A program made the position numbers and the translations under genes. A DNA stretch of 64,000 nt. Origin: Stercorarius parasiticus (taxonomy: Eukaryota; Chordata; Aves; Charadriiformes; Stercorariidae). The stretch's first letter is position 1. Each line of letters starts with the position of its first letter. Below, in pieces: positions 11,571 to 24,630 of the stretch. The notes beneath the pieces are model-generated. The model was given only the letters and a program-made list of their open reading frames with translations, was not told the DNA's origin and made no database searches. Where the stretch lies: NCBI GenBank assembly GCA_013396915.1, contig VWZL01000261.1, positions 1-64,000 of the forward strand, in the 5' to 3' direction.

Positions 11571-12930
11571 TTACTGTTAGCATGATTTGTTTAATTCTCT
11601 AGATGTTCTTCAGTCCGTAAAGCTTTTTGTGATATGTTAACATGAGTGATGCTACATGAAGTTTATGACAATGATTTCAATAGAAGTGTGGCAATGCACT
11701 ACATGAGCCAGTCTGTGGGACACAGACACTACTTTTCATTTCCTTTCTTTTACGGAGGAAAAGACCACGTGTGTTTCCCAAGCACTCTGGGCACTCTTCA
11801 CTCTGGGCGCTCTTCTCTCTGAAACCCAGGTGACTTATCTCAATGAAATATTCATGCCATAAAGGTGAACACTTGTGCAGCCAAATTTCCTTTTGACCAC
11901 ATTGCAGAAAGAACTTTTAACAAAGCCTGTCAGATGACTCCCAAAACTGTGCACAAAGCCATTCCATTTAGAAGGCGTTGAACAAATTCTGTGGCAAGCG
12001 TGTCATATGAATGCTTATACAGATAATTTTGGAACAGTAACCAAAATGCAATCCTACCTAAAATTAGGAGGCTAATCAAAACCCCTGAAGCCTTCTTTCT
12101 CTTTGATTCCTTACAGCACACTCCCACAATGTTTTTGCTCTTTTTCAGGCTTTTCTGGAAGCTGGTGAAAAGCCCTGGAGAAAATCTCATCAGGAAAGGA
12201 TGATCTCTCCTGCCAACTAATTTTAATATATTCTTCATAAGACATTGACTAGAACAGTTATTTTAGTGTTTCAGTGTACTCCTTGGGCAGTTACAGAGAG
12301 CTATACACAGAGGCATCTGGAATCAATTGCTATATGGTATAAGCATATGCTGTTGGTGTGTGCTTCAGCTATAAAGCACGAAATATTTTGAGTTCAGCTG
12401 GTGAACGGACCAGGCCCTGCTCTGTGCTGGGCTCTGAACCACATGAGACACGAATGTTCACAGAGCGTTGACCTCCAGAGGAGACTCTTGGGGTCTGGCC
12501 AGGGCATCTTGTCTTGATGAAAGCAGTCTTTTTTTCCCAAAGTTTCAAAGTCCTTTTGCCCACAGCAATTTTCCTTTTAGCTGTTTTTTTATTTTTTCTT
12601 GGTGTTTCAGATGAACTTTCTTTTCTTTTTTAGCAGATATTTAATTATCCTTGTGCCATACTGAGATGTGGCTGAGATGGAGACTCTATGGTAACTGACC
12701 CATGTTGGGTAGAAGAAAAAAAATGCTCAGAACTAAAGGTTAATTGCTCTTTCATTTATACATGTTTTGTGCAACTCCAGTGTTGCAAATTGAGTATCCG
12801 ATTAGAACAAGATTATTAACAGATTGAACACCTTTTTTGTTTCTTGGATTTCTGAAGAACTACTTGATACACTTTAGAAATAGTGACTCTCTTTTTCACG
12901 CTCACATGCATGAGAAATCCTGGTCAACTC
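11571..12930. other. Single-copy DNA, no gene seen
   Basis: Nothing recognisable. A minus-strand open frame of about 102 codons (11930-12238) has no familiar motif. Confidence 0.5.
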
Positions 12931-12952
12931 TTTTTTTTTTTTTTTTTTTTTT
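12931..12952. repeat. Poly(T) run of 22
   Basis: An uninterrupted T22. No LINE or processed pseudogene sequence lies beside it on the minus strand that would make it a retroposon tail. Confidence 0.9.
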
Positions 12953-14760
12953 AAAGGAGAAGGAAGGTACTTGCCACTGTAGAGGGAAACAATTTTCTTC
13001 TTCTATAATAGAGAAGACCTACCTGTCATTCTTCCCCTGTCCAGGACAGGAATAGCTTTGTGTGATCATTGTCCTGGCAGGCCACCTAGAAAAAAAGCAC
13101 AAGGAAAAAGCAACTAACTTAATAAATCAACAGACAAAGTTTTTCTCACTTAACCCTCGCAAGTTAATATTCTGTACAAGGCTTTGAAAATTCTTTTGCT
13201 GCTCGAACTGTACCCTACATATTGGAGATCTGATTACTTGCAACACACTGGTCTTCAAATGAAATAGCTGAGGTCTTCAAAAATGTGCTGTCAAAGTGTC
13301 TGATTTATCTTTCAGGGGATTTCCCAGATTAATTTAAGAGAGAAAACCATTCATTTAATTTAAAAAATGAAATACGTGTTGACTAGTTTTCTCTCCTTAA
13401 CAATATTTTCTGTCTCTGTGAAAATCATTAAAAAGTACACTGGAGGTTAACTGTGTTATTGAAAAAAAATTTTTTTTTTACTTCTTACTTTTCCTGGTTA
13501 AATGTTATAGACTTCACTGCTAGAGACAGATGTATCTGAGATGAAATATTTATTCTAATTTACTGAAATACTGAGACAACTAGTAATTATGGATTATAGT
13601 CACTTTAAAGATGCGACTACCTAATCTGGATTACCATTTTAACTTCTCAAGTGTGCACGTTTGAGTTGTACTGCTCGTGAAAACGGATTCTTTCTTTTTT
13701 TTCCCCAGTTTCTCCATCTTGTTTATTAGGATATTTGAGACTGGCATTTTTGGCTTTCCATGCCCCCAGTACAACCTGCTTAGAAAAACTTGTATCTTTT
13801 TTGCATTGATACTCACCAAAGTGGCTCTCTTGGAGCAAACATTTGATATCCTTCTAAACAAGCACGAAAAATTCTACTAAATTTTCATTATTTAATTTAT
13901 TCTGTAGGAAGAAACATCTCCACATGATCTTTTGCAATTAAGATTCTTCCAATAGGTCTTAAGGAACTCCAGGGATCTCTCTCTTCTCATGGAACTCAGC
14001 AGAGTGAATTAATATACGTTGAAACAAAATTAGAGATGCAATTACTTTATAACCTTTAAAAGTAGAATTATGTACCTAACACAATTACCCATGTTTTGGG
14101 GACCCTATTGCAAATACTTCTGGCCTCTGTTGCAGATTTACTCTTTTTCTTCATAGTCCCTAACAGAACAGAAAAGTTTGACTTTTGAGTGCCTTGGGTG
14201 AAAACTGATGACCTGCGGGTTCACAGTGTAACATTTGGTATTTCTGGTTCTGCTTTGTTTATTGTTTTGGGAATTGCAACTTAGAACCTCTGAGTAACAT
14301 TCTGAGTGTAGGAACTCTGCTTAAATCAGATGAAGAAAACGTTGCTAGGGATGCCCAGGACTAATACTTTTCTAAACAGTAAAATATTTGCCGTTTCTCT
14401 ATAAGTCAGTAAAATGAGAAATATTATGATATATCAGGTGCTTAGAAAATCAGCATACTTTAGCGAAAAAATGTCATAAAATGTCTTGGAGTTCTATATT
14501 TATTGTCTTTCTGTATTTCCAAATTAAATCTGCTCATCTGACAAATACAAAAAATGCTTTGCTTTAATACTAAGTCTTAGATCTGATAGGCTGGTGCTTG
14601 CCTGCATGCTACTAACTAGAAAAACTCTACATTTTGAGTACAGTAGTATTATTGATGATCTATGTGCTGGCTTCCACACAAACTTTTTAGTCCTGCATGA
14701 TTACCAAGAATAAAATGTAACAAACGGTTTCGGTTTGCAAAAGCATCAAAATGATACATA
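12953..14760. other. AT-rich single-copy DNA, no gene seen
   Basis: No gene or transposon recognised. An A8T10 block lies at 13462-13479. Short open frames at 13631-13880 on both strands are shadows of an AT-rich stretch. Confidence 0.5.
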
Positions 14761-14779
14761 TCCATGTTAGAAGTGCAGA

Positions 14780-14880
14780 AATGTAGAACTCTAATGCAAA
14801 TGATGTATGTCCTAATTTGCATGCCAATGAATAGTCATTAAAGTATTTACACAATGACAGCAAATGTTCTAATTATCAGA
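14780..14880. promoter_or_regulatory. Candidate enhancer: inverted pair of POU octamers
   Basis: A perfect octamer ATGCAAAT (14794-14801) is followed after 13 bases by its exact reverse complement ATTTGCAT (14815-14822). A CCAAT word (GCCAATGA) starts immediately after, and AATTATC lies near 14870. POU-family factors bind ATGCAAAT. The symmetric spacing is seen in the sequence; enhancer function is inference. Confidence 0.35.
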
Positions 14881-16920
14881 ATTTAAGTCTGAAAAAATGC
14901 AATGTGGAATAAGTTTTAGGAACATTGTTAAATCCTTTCTACCTGGTTTTGGTATCTCAGTGTGCTGTTATACGGATGTTTAAATGTCTCTACTTGACTA
15001 AAGATGTTCAGGAGGGCTAGCTGGGCTTTTCAGAAACAGCAGAATCTTATCAATATGATTTTAAAAAAGGCACATAAAATATATACGTACATGCAATCAG
15101 GAGATATATAGGTAAAATGCTTGATTACCAAGTTACTAGAAAAAGATACTACATCCCAAGCAGTAATATAGAGCTTGATCACATAGGTATCAACTGGGTA
15201 AATAATATGGTATGAGATGCCTAGCTGGCTTATCTCACAGATACTGGAGGTATTAGGTATCATTTGGACACTCGGAGCTATCTGATCCACCTGGCTGGAC
15301 AGGCATTGAGGTCTCTGAATTGAGATCCAGACAGAAACTGGGTTCTCCTACAAGAGAATAAATACTGGACATGGTACCTTTTTGTCTGACCAGCTGTTTA
15401 ACTGGGTTAAAGAAATCTACGTTAGTAAAAAGACTTAAATCCATGTTTACTGTCCATCTAGGACCTATTTCAAACGTTTTAAAGTCAAAGGCAGAAGAAG
15501 GAGCTTGATAGGTTACTCTGCTAATAAGGCAACAGTCAAAAGCTCCTTTTGAAGACACTGGAAAGAGAATATCTAAACTTTTGACAAAAAATTAAACTGC
15601 CTGATCAAATTCTGGTAGTAATTACTACAGGATACCACTTCCCGCCTTGAGCAGTCACATCATTTGTACATATCATTTAAAAGTTGCAGAACCTCATACC
15701 AAGCAAAGATGAAGGTATTTGTGCAGCTGCATGTGCCTTGAAGATCTTTTGGGATGAAAGACATCATAAAAACTAAAGCACTGATAGCTGACAATGTCCA
15801 TCAGGAACCCTGAAATGCAAGAAATGAAATGTCTTCTCAAAGGTAAACTTTCTTGAGTAAAGCAGGCGATTTCACCTCTGCACCTTGTCACTAGTTGACT
15901 CTTCTAAACACTCACTGCTGCCCAGCTGTTTTTATGTGACATATATCAGGCTGGTACCTGACTACTTGCCTAATGGTCTGAACACAGAAGGAAGAGAAAG
16001 AAAGGTTTTCGTTCTGGATACCCTGGCTGTTGTGGTAGAAAAGTGTGGCATGTTTCGAATACTCCAGCTTCTTCCCAGTTGTCTATTTGTAATCTTCATA
16101 AATATCCACCGAGAAATGCTAAAGAAATTAGGGGAAAAGCCATATGGCCCTTTTCTACTTTGTTAAGAGTTGCAGGAGAGAGCATTAAAGTTATTATAAG
16201 GATGAAAGAGGAAGGTGTTAGGTATCCTGGTCACATATTCTCTGAGCTGATGGTTTATATTATTGAAGCATTTTGTAGAGAAACATAAATTCTCATCATT
16301 TAGTAAAGAAAATTATTTTGTTGCTAGTGCATATCCTATAAAGTGGAGTCAAATACATGTCTGCTAAGTTATGTGACTTGCAAATGAAGACAGACCAGGC
16401 CACCAAGGCAGAAGAATGTGTCTATTTCCCTCTCTGCTTTCATTCAGATTTTTCTCGATATTACGGCTATGTTTTTGTTTCATAATGAAATTAGTCTTTG
16501 CCCCAAAATATATCAGTAGTACTGCATTTCTGCAGTGCTTTCATTTAAGGCTATCAACACACTGAGCATTTATTATAGCTTAAAATATGAAGTAGTAAAG
16601 TGTCAGGCTGATGATACATTGGAGGCAAGTGATGCTCAGGGAGGTCATGGGGCCATGCAGTGAGAGTTCCTGGTTATAAGGTTCACAATTCCTTTAATTT
16701 TCCTGCTCTGAAGAAGAAGAATATGCTGAGTGTGTTCCTGGCTGCACCCATTATAATTGCTGTCCCACCTTGTGGCAGGATTCAGGATGAGAAGAATGAT
16801 GTTCTGCCTCTACTGATTGATACTCTCAGGTTCTTTGGCTATAGATCTTTGCCATGTGCTGTCAATATGCAGCCTCGCAGTAACAGCAGAATTGCATAGT
16901 AATATATAATATGGGAAAAT
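14881..16920. other. Single-copy DNA, no gene seen
   Basis: Two overlapping minus-strand open frames (15253-15558, 101 codons; 15030-15290, 86 codons) follow each other in different frames, but I recognise no protein in them. Small + frames near 15885-16290 and 16660-16899 are likewise unremarkable. Confidence 0.45.
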
Positions 16921-17056
16921 TTCTTGAGATTTTCAAGACCCGATTGAGCAGTCTCGTCCAATCCCAGAGCCAACCCTCCTTTGAGCAGGTGGAGGACTAG
17001 AGACTTCCAGAGGTCTCTTCCAGCTTGAACTACTGTATTAGTCTACAGTTTTATGA
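16921..17056 (+). mobile_element. Old CR1 3' end fragment
   Basis: The order of words matches a CR1 3' terminus: GATTTTCAAGACCCGATTG, then TTGAGCAGGTGGAGGACTAG, then CTTCCAGAGGTCTCTTCCAG, and a degenerate octamer end. It lines up with the clearer copy ending at 62349 (GGACTAGATGATCTCCAGAGG, CCCTTCCAACTCC) but is much more diverged, so it is an older insertion. Confidence 0.75.
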
Positions 17057-18240
17057 CACAGATTCACAATTTACAGAATTGTGCAAGCTTTTATCCAAAA
17101 ACTGTCCACATGTGTGCCTAATCCTGAAGTAGACGTGAGGTACTTTGAAGTTGCTTACCCTTTAGGGTATTACTAACTGTAGAACTATGCCACACTCTGT
17201 CACGTGCTGACTGCTTCATTTACTCATGTCCTTTAGTTCAAAATTGAGCAGAATGGCTAAGGCAACTTCGGGAAACATGGACAAGAAGCTCACATTTTAA
17301 TTTGTTGATCCCCAGGACCTGGCATTTGCAACAGGAAACGCCGCTGTAATCACAAAGGAATTGAACGTAGGCGGTTTCACTGATGGGTTCCTAGGTTCAT
17401 CAGTCTTTATTTGCTGGGTAATCATCAGCAGTGAAAACATAGGCTACCAAGAGGTGTGTGAAGGACATCTCCAAGGAGACTAGTGGCAACTGTCTCCCTT
17501 GTTTCACAGTGAAACCTCAGGGAAAGACTTGTGCTTGGGCCTAGACTACAACTGATGGCATGAGATGAAGGACCTCTTGGAAGAGGCCTCATCTTTGTAG
17601 TTTTCTTGTATAATATGACTTACTCGGTTTATTTTGGTGCTGGGTAACCCCAAGCACTTCTTAGTTTAGAAGGGGCTGACACTGTGCTTGGTACCCTGAG
17701 ACTTCTTTTTGGAGAAGATGGAGAAGGGAGTAGTATAGACATGGGTGATTTCCTTCTCACAGGGTGCCATGGTCTCCTCACACAAATACAACCGCATAAG
17801 CATTTCTCCGGCAATAAAACACTTTCTGCTGCAAGTGTGCAGGTTGGCAGTGGCAGCTCTGGGTAGTTCAGCTGTTTTGTAATTTATTAAAGGTTGCCAT
17901 TAGCACGGACATTTTAAAATACTGGTCTGTTCGTCACTGTGAAAGATTTACAGTGAGATTTTCATGTGAAAATCATTCCAGATCCATTCACCAATATTTA
18001 GAGTCCCCCTGACTTTTAGGTCAAATACAAAATTATTGTTCCTCCAGGGAACAAGTGTGGAAGGCAGACATCCACTGACATCCCAGTCCTGCAGAGCTGG
18101 GCACAGGTGTAAATAGGGCCATAAACTAAGAAGATTATCACTATGGACTTTGCTTGACTGGACAAAGCTGGTACAGTGTAGTCCTAACCCCTGGCTGTAG
18201 CTCCTAAAAGCTATGGTGATAGAAATAAATAGTAGTTTCT
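17057..18240. other. Single-copy DNA, no gene seen
   Basis: Nothing recognisable on either strand. The only open frames are about 60 codons (17629-17866). Confidence 0.5.
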
Positions 18241-18342
18241 TTAATAATAATGATATTGCTGCTAATACTAATGATAATGATAATGATAACGATGATGATA
18301 ATAATAATGATAATGATGATGATGATAATAATAATAATAATG
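18241..18342. repeat. Compound (AAT)n/(GAT)n microsatellite
   Basis: About 100 bases of mixed TAA, TGA and GAT triplets ending in a pure (ATA)n run. The open frame through it (Met, Ile and Leu rich) is a product of the repeat. Confidence 0.93.
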
Positions 18343-21300
18343 TTTGTTTATTTGCATGTATTGTATAAATGCTTTCTGCTTAGCTGCAGCCCAGATCAGC
18401 AAGTCAAGGCTCAAGGAATGAAGTCCATGAACAGGCTTTGACTGGCAGAATGTTAAAGTCAGGGAAGGAAGTGGAGAACTGAGATGCTAGTTTTGTTCTT
18501 CGTCTTTTTTTTTTTTTTAATTGCAGATAGCCAGATGTTTTTTCTTCACTGATTGGCTTTTGTTTTTTTTTCAGCTGTTCTTTTTGAGGAGGAGTTGTCT
18601 TAATGGATATAATTCAGCTGGTGAGCAGCTTAGGTTGTTCATACCAAGCATTCCTTAGAGTAATCACTACAGAGAGCTCACAATTTCCACTGCCTGACTG
18701 GTTGACTGAGTTATTTGATATGGTTTCTATTTTCTATGAGTTGTCCAGAACAATAAATTTTCATGCATCTGCAGCTTTTAAAAAAATTTCCTTCATGAAA
18801 ATTTTTCTATATTTGGAAAAATATAAGCTCCTAACAAAGCAAACAAAATTCATCTGTTCAAATCTTCACAAGAGTGAAGCTGAAAACATGATCAGAGCAA
18901 CTCACATGTCCTCAGAGCTCACTTTGCTGTGCATTTGCAGGACTGAACATGTGGTGGGACTGTGACACAAAAGGGACAGCAAAGTCATGGAGAGGTGCTT
19001 TCTAAGGAGATGCATAGGGCTGCACAGGAGGTACATGTACCAGGAGTGACTGAGCTACCTCTGAGGTGTGCAGGGGGTTGAATATGAGCCTTGATGGTAG
19101 AAGAAGATGTTACCTACACTGTGATGCTCTCTGCAGCATGGCCCTGATTTGCCAGGAGGGGACATGGGTGCACTCCAGCTCACCATGGGCCCTTGTTTCC
19201 TTGCAGGGAAACTCACACACAAAGACTGGGAAGGCTCGTCAGTGTACTCCAACAAGATCCTTTGTCTGGACACAGAGACCACATAGCAACCTGTTCTAAA
19301 ATGCCAATGCAGTCATTAGGATGAAGATACGATGGAGAAAAGCCGTGGCAGAAACAGCTGGAATCTCGGGCCAAGACAGACTATTTGCTCAAATATTCAG
19401 ACATGGCCTACTATAAAGTGCTACAACACAGCAAAAAGAAGTCAGCCAAGGTACCAATATGATGCTGGATGTACCCATAATAGACAAAGATAGGTTCAGT
19501 GCTGGAAGTAGGAACAACATCACAATTGTAAGCATGTGGGAGACAACATGACAAGAAACAGATGAGTTGTGACAGTGGTAGTTAAATATCCACTGTGGAC
19601 AGTGGAAGCATTAGTGTGCCTTTCGTTACCTTTGCACTAAATGTGCAGGGCTTGGCACTTTCTGGCCATAAAGTTAATTCTGTGTTTACTGAAACAGATG
19701 GATAGATAAGCTTCCAGCTGCAGAGCACTCATCTAGGGGAAAAGATGAAAGGGACGCAAATTCATATACAGATCAAATAAGACCACAGAAGATTTCTGAT
19801 CATAGAACCCTTTGGATTGCAAGGTAGATCTCATGGGTCTGTTCCCACACACAAGAATAATTGATTTGAAGCTTTAATATCATCCTTGTATATAGATGAT
19901 TTCCTTAAGAATCTTCATTAGGGTTTTCATAATAAGGGCAAATATTGGTGCTGACTAGTTTTTCAAGAGGTTCTGCGCTAAAAGAGGTTGAACTAGGATA
20001 GACTTTATCTTGTCCATTCAGGCTTCTGTCCATCATGTTTTCTTCCTAACACACACATCTCTGATTTAAGCAGGGGACTTCAGAGCTGAGACAGCATCAT
20101 GCAACAAGTGAGCATCTGCTGCACTGCTGCTTACAGATGGGACACTAACCTCTGTATGGTCTGTCCTCTCAGGTAAAACTGTACCTGGCAAAATCCAATG
20201 CTGGATGCTTTGAAGGAAGGGGATATTAATTCAGTCACTGAGCCATGAACAATGCATCTTTGCGTTTCTATTCTCACCCTCATATTTCCTTAGTCCCATC
20301 TTCGTGGTAATGGCAGAGCCTCAGCTTTGTAAATCTCACTGTGAAGTACATGGTGCGATGCAATAGTATTCACATTTATGATGTGTATATTTGTAATAGA
20401 GTGGCATCAAGATAGAAAGACATAACATTGGTTTGTTACCCTGACATGAATGTCTCAGAATGGAGATGGCGTTTTGTCACTCATGGTGGACAAAAGCACA
20501 TGAACAATGAGGTCTCCATTGCCTGCTTTATTCTGTGCTGCAGCTCCTTTATTGATCTCTTGATAAAATACCATTGCCTTTGTTCATGAGTTATGTGCCT
20601 AAGGAAGCACTTGCTATCCTCTCTCACCATTTGAAAGCAGCTCTCTCATGCAATACCACTCTTTCTATTGCCCTGACAAATTCATAGAGAAACTCTCCAC
20701 TGGTTCTCTTAATGAGAGCCTTGTTCCATTATGAGGCTGACAGAGAATCTGTTAATAGGAAAAATTCAAAACTAAACAAACAAATCAATGAGAAAGAGTT
20801 TTAATGCTTTCACAGTGAAGTGCAGGTCAGCTCTGTTAGAGAGATATGTAAAACTGGCATGTATTGACTTTCTGGATTGGTGCCTATTTGGTCGCATCAA
20901 TGCCTAGCAGAAATTCCTTGGGTTTTGAGTTTTTTTTCTGAACTCTAATGAATACAAATGCTTGTATTTGAACTCAGACAGTTGCATTTGTATGATTACA
21001 ACTGCTGAAGAATTTAGCTCATTTTTAAAGATGAGAGATGTTTTAGAACATATCAGCCCAATCCAGACAATGTGTTGATAAATCTGGTACTGTGATATAA
21101 AACTTGTATCTATATGTAGAGGCATATGCAGCCACTGGGGCTAGGTAATTATAGGAGAGTATCAGAGTCCTCCTCCTCTGCATTTCCAATTCCACCTGGA
21201 AAATTCAGTTTATCTGAGGCAGAAAACAGGTCTAGTGGAGTGAAGTTTGCTGGTTTTCCATTCAATTTGGAGCTCTCTTCAGACTGACTCTGTAGCTTTA

Positions 21301-21717
21301 CTCTCTTGACCTGAGCTGGCACATTTTTAAAAAGAATTGTGCGTGTGTTAAAAATACAGCTCCTTCATTGTAACAGCTGTAGGCAGCATGCGAGGTTTGA
21401 GAGGAGCAGACCATTCCTCCTGCCTGGCCCTCCTTTCAGGTTGTCTGTGGTAAGAACTGATTGAACTAAAGACTGTGATGCCTGAGATGGCAGCACTAAT
21501 AAATTGCTTGCATGCAATGTGTTAACAGGTTTAGAATGTAAAATTTGCATATGCCCAGCACTTTTCATCCTGTTCCAATTCAAGTGTGTGTAAAAATGTG
21601 AAGCAACTCACTAGTTTTAATTTAATTTTAATTTAAGGTCAAGGTATTAAATACCAGTTGGTCCAAAACTGAAAGCCCTGCACAGTGATTTATGATACGT
21701 AAGGGAATAAAGATTTC
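18343..21717. other. Single-copy DNA, no gene seen
   Basis: A T14 run lies at 18505-18518. A + frame of 120 codons at 18603-18965 is the longest in this block; it has no known domain, and its upstream side shows only a T-rich tract. Nothing else is recognised. Confidence 0.45.
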
Positions 21718-21736
21718 TTTTTTTTTTTTTTTTTTT
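21718..21736. repeat. Poly(T) run of 19
   Basis: Uninterrupted T19, followed by GCTTTAATTTTTAC. No adjoining retroposon body is seen on the minus strand. Confidence 0.9.
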
Positions 21737-24399
21737 GCTTTAATTTTTACAAGGAATAAAGTTGCATAATTGAGTCTGGGTGGCTTAAACACAGTGCAGT
21801 ACAAGAGAGTGTTCCTCCTCATCATTTCTGTTTTGGCTTCATCCAAGGCTAATAGTAATTAAGTGTGTTATTGTATTATGGCTCTTTGGTACCATCTGAA
21901 ATAATTTTTATGGGCGCTCACATCTCTTAAGATGAGGCAAAACTGTACCATACTTACGAGGCTCAGCTTTTGAGTGAAGAACTGAATGTACACAGAGACT
22001 GAATTTCCTTCTCATGTCTCAAGTAAGACCTGCGGCGCACTGGAGGTGGTGGTATGTGAAGGAATCCTGTTTTGCTGCTGACACAATTTATAGGCTTTCT
22101 ACTTGAATGTTGGCAATGTACATTTTGGGGTTTTTTAATAAAGAAACCCAATTTCAAAAGACATTCGTTTGGTTTGTACAGTCCCTTTGCTTCCTGTAAT
22201 GATGACAGTAAATGGCTCATGAAATAAAGGGACTGTTACACACCTGTAGGTGATGGAGTTAGGGGAGCTTTCGGGCTCCCCTTGTAGCTGAACAGCTTGT
22301 TTCATCTTAGTGCAGTCCATGATTATAACCCATGGACACACTGGCTTATGAGAGTTTCTCGTTGTTTTCTCACACATTCTGTCTCATTCACAGGGCAATG
22401 TTCTGACTTGTTTGAAAATCAGATGAACATGACATAGAACATGAATCTGTGTTTCCCTATCTGAATGTTCATGACTTGAAGACTTCTTCTTAAATTGTGC
22501 CGAGAAGAGTGCAGCTAGAGTCTGCTGAGTAAAACTGCGTGAACAATGCTTCTATCAGCCCCTTGAAGCAGATAAGACCATGAATAATTCAGCGCAGGAG
22601 AGTGCCTGGCTCTTCTCTGGTAGCTTCACAATAGGTCACAAGTGACTAAGCTTAGAAGAGGATGTGTCCTCAGTATAATTAGTCTTCCTTTAACATTACT
22701 GAATTAGCACTTCTGTTTCATTGTACCCTGAAGCTAAAATGGTTATTAGGTTATAGAACAAGCAAATTGTTGCTAAACGCCTTGGGCAGATTACTCAATA
22801 GCTTCTCACTATCACTTTATTAACTACATTTTACATCGTCAGAAAAGATTAAGCTGGGAAAATCGGTAAAAAGGCAAATGTTACTTTAAAAATAAAAAAG
22901 AAGGCTGCAGAGGTAAGAAAGAAAGTAGTGCTAAAGAGTTGTCAAAATTTCAAACTTGTGTGTACGGGCCTGTATGTTATGTGACATGAGCATAACACAT
23001 CATCAGTTGTTCCTATGTCATAGCTGCTCCAATTGTTTATGTAAGATCACTTTTTGTATTATGAGATGATAAAAAAAGATACAATGTGAACATTTAGCTT
23101 GAATATAATTTGAAAAATTGTAAAAAAATCCCCATTCTGAGACTTACTAAGCTTATTCTGTACAGAAACCCAAGGTGAGGGCAACGAAGGGACTATTTTC
23201 CTGGGCCAATTTCACAGCTAAATTACCCTCTCTAATCTTGCCTAAAAATTTTAGAAGGGGCTCTCGCTGCTTGACTAGTTCTTCCTGATCCTACCTTCTG
23301 GGTACAGGGCTCTGAACAGAGGTGCTTTGGCTGGAATCACTACAGATGAGCTTTTAGGAGCCTTCCAGGAGCTCCATCATAAGGAACCTTATGAATCTGT
23401 CCCAGAGGATTATTTTATAGATGGGTTTTGCTGATCTGCTTTACAGTGCAGGCACACCAAAAGGTATGTCAGGGTACCTGAGTGGCCCAATGGGATGTCA
23501 GGGCAAGGAGGAGAATGAGCAGCAGTTCTTAGAAGTGAAATCTCAGCCAAAGCCATCACCCTGGGAAATTAGAGTCTGTGTCACTTTGGCACATAGCCTT
23601 TCAGCCTGAACACTTGCAAGTACCTCTCCTGGGCATTTAAGCCTGCCTTCAAGGTCCTCTGAGCCACTGCTACCTCACACTCCCTCTGCTATCTCCTTCT
23701 TCTTCCACCAGCTGGAAGGGAGTGAGGAGAGTCCTTATGTGAAGGATGGAGATGGGACAGGCTGGCCCAAGTGCAAAAGTGCCTGAAGACAGCCCAGCAC
23801 CACCCTGCCACAGATGGATGGGTGGACCCACAGTCCATCTCTTTGGATGATTGCAGTAGCAGCGGCAATGGCAGCTGTCTGAGTTTTGGGGTTTATTTGC
23901 CTGTCTGTCTGATGCTTTCTCTTTGGAAGCCCTGCACATGTAACACTAGGTTTTGCAATCTTTCCTGCCAATCAGAATTAGGAAGTGCTAAAAAACTGAT
24001 AGGTGTGGTGAAAATTTCAGTTCATTTTTAGAATCATCAACAGTAAGCAACCCCACTTTTGTTGAAGTTTCTATCACACCTCTGTGAAGCTACACGGATG
24101 CACTTAATACGTATGCATTTTTATATAAATTGTGTACACAAATATAAATCACATAAAAAAGACACGGAGCAGTATCTTAAATCATGAGACAAGGATTCAG
24201 CAGAAAGTTTCTACAATCATGTTATTTTATGTTGGAAATAAATTATGCTTGAGCTTTTAGAGATACCTAAATAACTTCTGAGAGTTCAGAAAGAGGATAG
24301 GGCCAACAGGGCAGGTTTCATTCTGTGTTCCCCAACCCTGTTGGGAAGAATCTCAGGACCAAAACTGCTAATAGCTGTACTGTACATTTTATGGCATGC
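21737..24399. other. Single-copy DNA, no gene seen
   Basis: No gene or repeat recognised. A slightly GC-richer patch lies around 23640-23940, with open frames on both strands and no recognisable product. Confidence 0.5.
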
Positions 24400-24630
24400 A
24401 GCAAATAATTATCATAAAAAGGCGTTATTTGGTGACATTTTAGAGCTGTAAATAGACTGAGAATTCTCCCTGAAGTATTAAGAATCTCAGAATAAATGCA
24501 CAGATTTTACACACTTGGAGTGCTTTTTCATTTCCTATGGAGTTTTATTAACAGGCATCGGCTCTCAATCAAAGGGCCTGAGAAGAGTCTTACACTTTCA
24601 GCTGCCGCTGAAATCAATAAGCTTCTGGTA
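24400..24630. promoter_or_regulatory. Candidate conserved non-coding element
   Basis: The stretch is unusually rich in transcription factor words without being a simple repeat: AATAATTATCAT near 24403, ATCAAAG (TCF/LEF type) near 24568, TTTTATTAACAGG near 24542 and AATCAATAAGCTT near 24611. It has no long open frame. That it is a regulatory element is inference from composition alone. Confidence 0.25.

Noticed and set aside
12931..12952. T22 as the reversed poly(A) tail of a processed pseudogene or LINE
   Set aside because: The flank on the minus strand resembles no transcript or LINE, and no target site duplication was found.
15030..15558. Two consecutive minus-strand frames as an endogenous retrovirus relic
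   Set aside because: No retroviral motif could be recognised, and no LTR-like pair was seen around it.
18603..18965. 120-codon + frame as a gene
   Set aside because: One such frame is expected by chance in 64 kb on six frames; no known motif, no promoter or splice context.
19804..19840. CATAGAACCCTTTGGATTG as a reversed CR1 3' end
   Set aside because: The similarity does not continue into the GGAAGGGACC block or further.
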